From: Verrucomicrobiota bacterium
GTDB lineage: Bacteria; Verrucomicrobiota; Verrucomicrobiia; Verrucomicrobiales; Verrucomicrobiaceae
Direction of reading: 5' to 3'
DNA length: 10,742 bases
Assembly (NCBI GenBank): GCA_021413535.1
Contig: JAIOQF010000007.1
Span: 1 to 10,742 of the forward strand
The first letter of the stretch is position 1. Every line of letters starts with the position of its first letter. Below the pieces are notes generated by a model. That model was not told the origin of the DNA. It saw only the letters and a list, made by a program, of their open reading frames with translations, and did not search any database. A program made the translations under genes and the position numbers. Of the stretch, positions 1 through 5,751 are shown one piece after another.

Positions 1-492
1 GACGAAGCCGCATTCCACCAGCACCGCAGGATTTCTCGTGGTCGCCCGGATGACGTGGAAATTAGCCTGCTTCACACCGCGATTATCCAGTCCGCTTTCC
101 TTGAGAACATAGGCCTGGATGTAGGCCGCGAGCTGATAGCCCGCATTGTGGCAGTGATAAGTCTCGATGCCGTGACCGGACCCGCCGCGATTGTAGTTGT
201 AGTGGATGCTGACGAAGATCGCATTCGAGCGGCTGTTGCCGATGGCCGATCGGCCGGCGAGCGGGATGAAGACATCGGAGTCGCGCGTCATCACTACCTT
301 CAATCCGGAGCTGCTGAGCAGTTGCTGCACCCGGCGCGCGGTGTCGAGCGCCAGATGCTTCTCATAGACGTAGCCATTGGCCGCGCCGCGATCGTGACCG
401 CCATGACCAGGATCAAGGATCACCGTGTCGAAGGCATGAACTCGCGCCGCCAGAAAAAGGTAAAGCAGAAACGTGAAGCAGGTGCGCGGCAT
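1..492 (-). CDS. N-acetylmuramoyl-L-alanine amidase (Amidase_3), 3' end outside window
   Basis: Zinc amidase expected to cleave the bond between MurNAc and L-alanine in peptidoglycan, acting in the periplasm. The visible 164 residues start MPRTCFTFLLYLFLAARVHA, a short signal peptide probably cleaved after Ala20. Then comes the Amidase_3 fold: ILDPGHGGHD with zinc ligand His30, YEKHLALD with ligand Glu44, MTRDSD (69-74), VSIHYN with ligand His97, and VLVECGFV with the catalytic Glu160. All expected metal and catalytic residues are present, so the enzyme looks active. The reading frame is open at base 1, so the C-terminus lies outside the window. The start at 492 is chosen because it gives the signal peptide directly; no Shine-Dalgarno is visible. 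A sigma70-like promoter lies just upstream. Family assignment is firm; which cell-wall process it serves (division, recycling, remodelling) cannot be told from the sequence. Confidence 0.93.
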   Translation of the reverse strand, partial: MPRTCFTFLLYLFLAARVHAFDTVILDPGHGGHDRGAANGYVYEKHLALDTARRVQQLLSSSGLKVVMTRDSDVFIPLAGRSAIGNSRSNAIFVSIHYNYNRGGSGHGIETYHCHNAGYQLAAYIQAYVLKESGLDNRGVKQANFHVIRATTRNPAVLVECGFV

Positions 493-506
493 GATCAGTC
501 AGAGTG

Positions 507-536
507 AAACTAGACCGCAGCGCGCACGCGGGTCAA
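507..536 (-). promoter_or_regulatory. putative sigma70 promoter of the amidase gene
   Basis: Read on the minus strand there is TTGACC (531-536) as a -35 box, an 18-bp spacer and TAGTTT (507-512) as a -10 box. Transcription would start near 500, leaving a leader of only about 8 nt before the ATG at 492, which fits the lack of a ribosome binding site. The call rests on consensus similarity alone. Confidence 0.4.
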
Positions 537-634
537 GGCTTTTACCGGTATCGCCTGCGCCTCAGATACACGAGGCCAGACGAAGTCTATGGCTCACGCC
601 CAATTGTCGCACTTCAATGTTGAAAAGAAGCCCG

Positions 635-1030
635 TCAATTTACCAGAACCATGCGACAGACGATAAGAGCGTTCTTCCGCTCCCGAGTTTGAACTTCAAT
701 AACCCTGTATGAGGAGCTATCGTCCTTGCCACCATATTGTTTTGAAACAGTTCCGGCTTCGTTGGAGACGCTGAACGTTCCCGGTTGACCGGCGCTGAGC
801 CCGCCTGTGGAGCCTCGGTAATCCTGGTTCACGGTGTCTGTATAAGGTCCATCAGGTCCGAGAACCTCTAGGAATTGCCATTTCTTTGTGCCGCCATCAA
901 GCCGCTCGTGGCCTACTCTGCGATTCACAATCGAAGATGCTTCTTCGAACTCGACCTTCTGTTCGCAGCTGTTCAATACTGCGAGGAGCATGGTGAGTAA
1001 GAGAGTGGAACTTGCTTTCTTATTTCTCAT
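635..1030 (-). CDS. small putative lipoprotein of unknown function
   Basis: Product of 131 residues that I do not recognise. It starts MRNKKASSTLLLTMLLAVLN, a lipoprotein-type signal with positive charges, a hydrophobic core and a lipobox-like L-N-S-C ending at Cys22 (Asn at -2 is atypical, Ser at -1 is normal). The mature part is polar and rich in Gly, Ser and Thr, with a stretch GPYTDTVNQDYRGSTGG and a basic, hydrophobic C-terminus; no catalytic motif is seen. The frame is open further upstream to 1180, but the start at 1030 places the signal peptide at the N-terminus. This start overlaps the end of the upstream membrane-protein gene by 11 nt, so the two are probably translationally coupled. 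Base composition is more AT-rich than that of the neighbours. Lipidation and membrane anchoring are inferred from the signal only. Confidence 0.65.
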   Translation of the reverse strand: MRNKKASSTLLLTMLLAVLNSCEQKVEFEEASSIVNRRVGHERLDGGTKKWQFLEVLGPDGPYTDTVNQDYRGSTGGLSAGQPGTFSVSNEAGTVSKQYGGKDDSSSYRVIEVQTRERKNALIVCRMVLVN

Positions 1031-1400
1031 TTTTTCTACACGTGAAAGCGGCATGTTCGATTTCTTCCTGCCTGAAGCCTTGCCTGAATGCGAGACCCGT
1101 CGATACGCCAACATAGGCGAAAAACAGGTTCTTTGCGACATTAGCGAGTGTAGACGGAACTCCAGCGATAAACAGTCCATCGTGTATTCTGAGATCTGTG
1201 CTGCCGAACCGAAATGTCTCTGGATGTGCAGCAGAGTAAATGGTGATTACTGTGCTGATCACGAAACCAACCACGTATGCGATCCAATGCCGCCGAATCA
1301 CAATGCCGCATAAAAACGACGCCAGAAACGGTATCGAACCAATGAGGATCGCGGCGATCAGTCCAATGCCTCGAAGTATGTTTCGAATGATCTCTTTCAT
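1020..1400 (-). CDS. small integral membrane protein of unknown function
   Basis: Product of 126 residues with no family I can name. Two clear hydrophobic segments lie near the N-terminus: about residues 10-33 (GIGLIAAILIGSIPFLASFL) and 39-57 (WIAYVVGFVISTVITIY). A third, weaker one lies around 76-105 and is followed by a charged tail ending CRKNEK. It is the first gene of a minus-strand pair; its stop codon lies inside the first codons of the downstream lipoprotein gene (11-nt overlap). No Shine-Dalgarno precedes the ATG at 1400. Composition is AT-richer than in the adjacent ABC genes. The overlap with the lipoprotein gene and the hydrophobic pattern support a real gene; a shared role at the inner membrane with the lipoprotein is only an inference. 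Confidence 0.6.
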   Translation of the reverse strand: MKEIIRNILRGIGLIAAILIGSIPFLASFLCGIVIRRHWIAYVVGFVISTVITIYSAAHPETFRFGSTDLRIHDGLFIAGVPSTLANVAKNLFFAYVGVSTGLAFRQGFRQEEIEHAAFTCRKNEK

Positions 1401-1582
1401 TTTCTAATCGAACTGTCGGATCACGAACAAATTTATGTGTTTGTCACTGCGCTGCTTTCTATCACAGATTCTTGTGCGTCTCCATCAGCCTTGTCGAGTC
1501 ATTATTTCCCTGCACGCGGGCGGCGATTGATGTGACTTGCCCACTTGCACTGAGGCCCATTCTCCGCCATGAATCCCGCCCC
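1401..1582. other. divergent intergenic region
   Basis: This 182-bp gap separates the minus-strand membrane-protein gene from the plus-strand ABC-F gene and must hold promoters for both. It is relatively AT-rich up to about 1510. No pair of -35 and -10 boxes with good spacing stands out on either strand, and no Shine-Dalgarno precedes either start. The ABC-F reading frame is open upstream to 1472, so part of this stretch could be coding if an earlier TTG start were used, but the upstream residues do not resemble the ABC-F family. Confidence 0.4.
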
Positions 1583-3568
1583 ATGCTCGCTGCAGACAAT
1601 CTTGGCATCAGCTACGGCCCGCGGCGACTGTTCGGCGGGCTGAACTTCACCGTGCGCGCGGGCGAACGCATCTCGCTCGCGGGACCGAATGGCGCGGGCA
1701 AGTCCACACTGATGAAAATCATCGCCGGCATCGAACGGCAGGACGAGGGACGTATCGTCAAAGCGAAGACGGTCACGGTCGGCTACCTCCCGCAGGAGGG
1801 CGTTGAGATCAAAGGCCGCACGCTGATGGCCGAGGCGGAGTCCGCCTTTGCCGACGCGCTTGATATCGAGCGTCAGTTTGACGAAGCCAGCGAGGCTCTC
1901 GGAACTTACGAGCCGGGGACGCCGGAGTATGACGAAGCGCTTGAGGTTTTCGGCGATCTGCAAATCCGTGCGGAACATCACGACGTGGCGAAGATGAAAC
2001 CCCGCATCGAACGCGTGCTGGCGGGACTCGGTTTCTCCCGCGCGGATCTCGACCGGCTGACCGACGAGTTCAGCGGCGGCTGGCAGATGCGCATCGCCCT
2101 GGCAAAATTGCTCCTCATCGAGCCCAGTGTGCTGCTGCTTGATGAACCGACGAACCATCTCGACATCGAAAGCGTGGTCTGGCTGGAGGATTATCTAAAC
2201 ACTTATCCCGGCGCCATCATCTTGATCAGTCACGATCGCCGATTGCTGGATAATCTCACCAACCGCACGCTGGCCTTCGAGCAGGGCGGTGTGACGCTCT
2301 ACTCGGGCAACTACTCGTTCTTCGTTCGCGAGAGCCGCTCGAGAAAGGAACAGCTCGAACGCGCGGCCACGAACCAGCAGCGGGAGATCGCCAAGACGCA
2401 GCGTTTCATTGATCGCTTCCGCGCGCAGGCCAACAAGGCATCCTTGGTGCAAAGCCGCGTCAAGCAGCTCGCCAAAGTCGAACGCATCGAGATGGAGGAT
2501 GAGGATGACGAGATCGGTTTTCGTTTCCCGCAGCCGCCGCCGAGCGGTCAGACCGTGTTGCGAATGGAAGGTCTGGCGAAGAGTTACGACGGCGCGCGCT
2601 ATGTGTTGAAGCCGTTCGATTTCGAGATCAGCAAAGGCGACCGCATCGCCATCGTCGGCGTGAACGGCGCGGGCAAGACCACCTTCAGCAAGATCGTTGC
2701 CGGTGTGGAAAAGCAGACCAGCGGAACGCGAGTTCCCGGACACAACGTCCGCCTTGCCTACTATTCGCAAGATCACGCCGACGCGCTCGATGGCTCGAAG
2801 ACCGTGATTGAGACCATCGAGAAAAGCGCCAAGGGCATGTCCGAGACCCAACTGCGCACGCTGCTCGGCTGCTTTCTCTTTCGCGGTGACGATGTCAAAA
2901 AGTCTGTGCGCGTGCTCAGCGGCGGCGAAAGGGCGCGCTTGTCGCTGGCCAACATGCTGCTCACGCCATCGAATTTCCTGGTGCTCGACGAACCGACGAA
3001 CCACCTTGATATGCGTTCGCAGGCCGTGCTCCAGCGCGCACTGGCGGAATACACAGGCAGCTATGTGATCGTCTCCCACAACCGCGATTTCCTTGATCCT
3101 CTCGTGACCCGGACGCTGGAGTTTCGCGTGGGCGAGCCGCCGAGACTTTATGCGGGGAACTTGAGTTACTATCTGGAGAAGAAGGATGAGGAACGCTCCG
3201 CGCAAAATGCCGCTCCGGTCGTTCAAGCCAAGCCTGCGCGCGAGAAAGATTCCGAAGGCAACCAGCGTGATGCGCGGAAGCTGGAGTCGCAGCGCCGTCA
3301 GGAGCGCAACCGGGTGCTGAAACCCTTGCAGGACAAGCTCGCCGTGGTTGAAGCCGAGATCGCGCGATTCGAAGAGGAGAAAAAAATCCTGACGCAACGT
3401 ATGGGAGCCGAGGGCTTTGGTGCGGATGCCGAGGAAGTTCGCGTGCTCAGCGCCCGTTATGCGGCGGTGGAATCCGGTCTGGCTGGCGCGTTCACAGCTT
3501 GGGCTTCCGCCAGCGAAGAAGTGGAGCGCACCGAGGCCTTGCTTACGGCGGCGGAAAATGCGGATTGA
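1583..3568 (+). CDS. ABC-F family ATPase (YheS/Uup-like), ribosome-associated
   Basis: Cytosolic protein of 661 residues with two ABC ATPase domains in one chain and no membrane segments, the ABC-F layout; these proteins act on ribosomes at the E site. Domain 1: Walker A GPNGAGKST (34-42), Q-loop YLPQE, signature FSGGW (163-167), Walker B and D-loop LLLDEPTNHLD (184-194), H-loop ISHD. The inter-domain linker (about 245-305) is charged and helical, with QRFIDRFRAQANKASLVQSR, matching the tRNA-interaction linker of YheS-like proteins. Domain 2: Walker A GVNGAGKTT (359-367), LSGGE (445-449), LVLDEPTNHLD (466-476), VSHN. Residues 565-650 form a predicted C-terminal coiled coil as in Uup. Both Walker B glutamates are kept, so it should hydrolyse ATP. 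The start at 1583 is chosen because MLAADNLGISYG begins the fold. It may share a transcript with the transporter genes 30 bp downstream. A housekeeping translation role is likelier than antibiotic resistance, but sequence alone does not decide. Confidence 0.93.
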   Translation: MLAADNLGISYGPRRLFGGLNFTVRAGERISLAGPNGAGKSTLMKIIAGIERQDEGRIVKAKTVTVGYLPQEGVEIKGRTLMAEAESAFADALDIERQFDEASEALGTYEPGTPEYDEALEVFGDLQIRAEHHDVAKMKPRIERVLAGLGFSRADLDRLTDEFSGGWQMRIALAKLLLIEPSVLLLDEPTNHLDIESVVWLEDYLNTYPGAIILISHDRRLLDNLTNRTLAFEQGGVTLYSGNYSFFVRESRSRKEQLERAATNQQREIAKTQRFIDRFRAQANKASLVQSRVKQLAKVERIEMEDEDDEIGFRFPQPPPSGQTVLRMEGLAKSYDGARYVLKPFDFEISKGDRIAIVGVNGAGKTTFSKIVAGVEKQTSGTRVPGHNVRLAYYSQDHADALDGSKTVIETIEKSAKGMSETQLRTLLGCFLFRGDDVKKSVRVLSGGERARLSLANMLLTPSNFLVLDEPTNHLDMRSQAVLQRALAEYTGSYVIVSHNRDFLDPLVTRTLEFRVGEPPRLYAGNLSYYLEKKDEERSAQNAAPVVQAKPAREKDSEGNQRDARKLESQRRQERNRVLKPLQDKLAVVEAEIARFEEEKKILTQRMGAEGFGADAEEVRVLSARYAAVESGLAGAFTAWASASEEVERTEALLTAAENAD

Positions 3569-3598
3569 TGCGGCGCGGATGCTGCGTTTGATGCAGTC

Positions 3599-4249
3599 AT
3601 GCTTTCCACTCGCGACTTGCGCTTCGCCTATCCCAACGGCGGCTTCTCGTTGAGTGTGGCGGATTTCTCCGCGGCTGAGGGCGAGACGGTGGGTATCAGC
3701 GGCCCTAGCGGCGCAGGCAAGAGCACCTTCTTGCGTCTGCTGTCTGGAATTATCAGGCCGGACACAGGCAGCGTAATCATCAGTGGTGAAAATTTGGCAC
3801 AGCTTTCTGCGAAAGCAGTTCGGGCGTTGCGCTTGCGCAGGCTCGGTCTGGTGTTCCAGGATTTCGCTTTGCTCGACTACCTCAGCGTAGAGGATAATAT
3901 TTTGCTTCCTTCACGCCTCGGCGGCACCCTCGATGATCAGGTGCGCAGACAGGGTCGCGAGCTTGCAGATCAGTTGGAGATCGCGCAACACTGGAACCGG
4001 TTGTGCGGCGAGATTTCCCAGGGCGAACGCCAGCGCGTGGCGGTGGCGCGAGCGCTGGCTCATTCACCGGTTGCCGTGCTCGCAGACGAACCCACTGCGT
4101 CGCTCGATGCCAAGCGCTCGCAGGTCGTGATGAATCTTCTCACGTGTTACGCGAAGGAAAAACAAGCCGCTTTGATTGTTGTGACGCACGATAACGCTTT
4201 GTCCTCGCAACTCGATCGGGTGATCAACGTGGAGGAATGGACCGCATGA
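3599..4249 (+). CDS. ABC transporter ATP-binding protein, LolD/MacB type
   Basis: Nucleotide-binding subunit of 216 residues, the usual length for LolD/FtsE/MacB-type ATPases. Motifs in order: Walker A GPSGAGKST (35-43), Q-loop VFQDF with Gln87, signature ISQGERQRVAVARAL (139-153; SQGE instead of SGGQ), Walker B AVLADEPT with Glu164, D-loop SLD (168-170), H-loop VTHD with His197. RLRRLGLVFQDFALLDYLSV and QGERQRVAVARALAH are typical of the subfamily that energises FtsX-type permeases. The gene follows the ABC-F gene by 30 nt and its stop overlaps the permease start in an ATGA junction, so it should be the energy subunit for that permease. A second ATG at 3591 is out of frame. No Shine-Dalgarno is seen. 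The substrate is unknown; lipoprotein release, lipid transport and peptide or drug export all occur in this superfamily. Confidence 0.92.
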   Translation: MLSTRDLRFAYPNGGFSLSVADFSAAEGETVGISGPSGAGKSTFLRLLSGIIRPDTGSVIISGENLAQLSAKAVRALRLRRLGLVFQDFALLDYLSVEDNILLPSRLGGTLDDQVRRQGRELADQLEIAQHWNRLCGEISQGERQRVAVARALAHSPVAVLADEPTASLDAKRSQVVMNLLTCYAKEKQAALIVVTHDNALSSQLDRVINVEEWTA

Positions 4250-5430
4250 GTGCGATGGGCAGCTTGCATCTGGCGTGGCGCTACATTGCGCACCATCGTG
4301 CGCGCACTCTGTTGCTCGCCCTCGCGCTCGGGCTGACGCTGGCGCTGCCGCTGGCGGTTCGTTCGCTGATGGAAATTGCCCAGCGGGAGTATCGTGCTCG
4401 TGCTGGAGCCACGCCGCTGGTGCTCGGTGCCAAGGGCAGCGCGCTGGAGTTGACGTTGAACGCGCTTTATTTCCGCAGGCGCGGAGTGGAGACCATTCAG
4501 GTCAAGCAGATGGAAACGCTGCGCGCCTCCGGTTTGACGAAGGTGATTCCAATCTATGCGCGCTATCACGCACTGGAGGCGCCGGTCGTGGGAACGTCGC
4601 TTGACTATTTTGTTTTCCGTGGATTGCAACTAGCGGAAGGCAGGATGATTACGCGCTTAGGCGATTGCGTGATCGGTTCGCGGCTGGCGCAACAGCACGG
4701 ACTTCATCCCGGCGGCACGCTTTCGACTTCGCCCGAACAGGTGTTCGACATTGCGGGTGTCTATCCTGTGAAGTTGCGCGTCACCGGCGTGCTTGCGGAA
4801 TCACACTCGGCGGATGATGAAGCGGCGTTCGTCGATGTGAAAACAGCCTGGCTCATCGAGGGCATTGCGCACGGGCACGACGACGTGGTGAAAAATACCG
4901 AGACCAGCACCGTGCTCGAACGCAAAGATGGCAATGTCGCCGCGACCAATGCTGTGAGGATGTTCACGGAAGTCACCGCGGAGAATATCGACAGCTTCCA
5001 TTTCCACGGCGACCCCGGCGCTTATCCGCTGACAGCGGTGATAGCGCTGCCCAATGATGCCAAGGCACAGGCGATCCTGCTCGGACGATATCAAAATCCG
5101 TCCGACAGCACACTGCTGGTGCGACCCGTCGAGCAGATGGATGCGCTGCTGGCATCGCTCTTCCAAGCGGAGCGGCTTACGTTGCTGCTGATAGCTACAC
5201 TGGGAACGGCGGTGTCGCTGATTGCGGTGCTGGTGTTTGCTCTTTCATTCAAGATGCGAAAGCGGGAATTCAACACCCTTGAGGAGATCGGTGTGGGCCG
5301 GGTCACAATTGTGCTGGTGAAATTATTTGAAGTGCTTTTGGTGGGTGTCGCGGCCGGATGGATCGTGGTCGCGATCTGCTGGCTGGTGCAGCGAACGGGC
5401 CCGGGGCTGGTGCGGATGTTGTTACAATAA
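4246..5430 (+). CDS. FtsX/MacB-type ABC transporter permease, short C-terminus
   Basis: Inner-membrane permease of 394 residues. Layout: short cytosolic N-terminus ending WRYIAHHRAR, TM1 at about 20-40, a large periplasmic domain of about 270 residues (MacB_PCD-like, with GLQLAEGR, VIGSRLA and LRVTGVLAES), TM2 at about 310-335, a cytosolic loop with KMRKREFNTLEEIGVGR, and TM3 at about 355-382. The loop KRE..TLEEIGVGR..I is the FtsX-family coupling element that contacts the ATPase. The chain stops right after TM3, whereas family members usually have a fourth helix. The ATG at 4246 overlaps the stop of the ATPase gene (ATGA), strong evidence of coupling; an in-frame ATG at 4237 would add three residues. 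No membrane-fusion protein or outer-membrane partner lies next to it. Substrate unknown. Confidence 0.87.
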   Translation: MSAMGSLHLAWRYIAHHRARTLLLALALGLTLALPLAVRSLMEIAQREYRARAGATPLVLGAKGSALELTLNALYFRRRGVETIQVKQMETLRASGLTKVIPIYARYHALEAPVVGTSLDYFVFRGLQLAEGRMITRLGDCVIGSRLAQQHGLHPGGTLSTSPEQVFDIAGVYPVKLRVTGVLAESHSADDEAAFVDVKTAWLIEGIAHGHDDVVKNTETSTVLERKDGNVAATNAVRMFTEVTAENIDSFHFHGDPGAYPLTAVIALPNDAKAQAILLGRYQNPSDSTLLVRPVEQMDALLASLFQAERLTLLLIATLGTAVSLIAVLVFALSFKMRKREFNTLEEIGVGRVTIVLVKLFEVLLVGVAAGWIVVAICWLVQRTGPGLVRMLLQ

Positions 5431-5487
5431 ATCGACGCAGGTGATAATAACCCAGTTGCGAAGACTGGCTTATTGCATTATGGTAAT

Positions 5488-5493
5488 TATAAT
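5488..5493 (+). promoter_or_regulatory. perfect -10 hexamer upstream of the DUF2442-like gene
   Basis: An exact TATAAT sits in a short AT-rich gap (5431-5510) between GC-rich genes. No good -35 box lies 16-18 bp upstream; the nearest TTG-type hexamer (TTGCGA at 5456) is 26 bp away. Initiation near 5500 would give an almost leaderless message for a start at 5506 or a 48-nt leader for a start at 5548. Weak evidence without a -35. Confidence 0.3.
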
Positions 5494-5505
5494 CCTCTTT
5501 ATGCC

Positions 5506-5739
5506 ATGGCCTACTTAATCGATCGCATATCATTTGAAGGAAATAACATGATCATCCGAGCGAATGGTCGGAAATACCGTGTCCGCACCGACACTATTTC
5601 CGCTCGGCTCGCGCGGGCCGATCAGGCTACCAAGGAATCTGCCCGGCTCTCACCAGAAGGCTACACCATATCGTGGCCCAAACTCCAGCTGGAGCTGTCA
5701 GTGGCTGGCCTTTTTCAGATGTGTCAGCAGACATACTGA
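5506..5739 (+). CDS. small DUF2442-like protein
   Basis: Product of 77 residues, the normal length for DUF2442. The pattern fits that family: an N-terminal beta-rich part IDRISFEGNNMIIRANGRKY, then ISARLARADQATKESARLSP, then EGYTISWPKLQLELSVAGLF, which corresponds to the family's conserved G-x-x-I-x-W-P ... L-S-V-x-G-L ending. The acidic LDEDLS of typical members is LQLELS here. Function is unknown; DUF2442 genes are often found beside DUF4160 genes, suggesting a toxin-antitoxin-like or regulatory pair, but no DUF4160 gene is visible here. Start choice: the family match begins at about Ile5, favouring the ATG at 5506; an ATG at 5548 is preceded by GAAGGA (5536-5541) at good spacing but would lose the first strand; 5473 is a third in-frame option. 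It lies 75 nt after the permease gene and converges on the GTPase gene with a 12-nt gap. The family call is moderate. Confidence 0.6.
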   Translation: MAYLIDRISFEGNNMIIRANGRKYRVRTDTISARLARADQATKESARLSPEGYTISWPKLQLELSVAGLFQMCQQTY

Positions 5740-5751
5740 TGGATCTGAGAT

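Noticed and set aside
559..576. hairpin GCCTC/GAGGC as a terminator between the lipoprotein and amidase genes
   Set aside because: Only five pairs and no T-run on the minus strand after the stem.
888..1313. 141-codon plus-strand open frame opposite the lipoprotein/membrane-protein pair
   Set aside because: The minus-strand frames give a plausible lipoprotein signal and transmembrane helices with coupled overlap; the plus-strand product has no such features.
1472..1582. N-terminal extension of the ABC-F protein from an in-frame TTG at 1472
   Set aside because: The 37 extra residues do not match the ABC-F fold, which begins properly at the ATG at 1583.
2195..3397. 400-codon open frame on the minus strand across the ABC-F gene
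   Set aside because: It is antisense to well-conserved ABC domains; its long open state follows from GC-rich codon bias and its translation shows no recognisable domain.
5327..5518. hydrophobic stretch LAYCIMVIIILFMPW in another frame after the permease, as a possible frameshifted fourth helix
   Set aside because: The preceding residues in that frame overlap the real TM3 coding sequence as Trp/Arg/Ser-rich nonsense, and the hydrophobicity is explained by the local AT-rich bases; no slippery run marks a frameshift.
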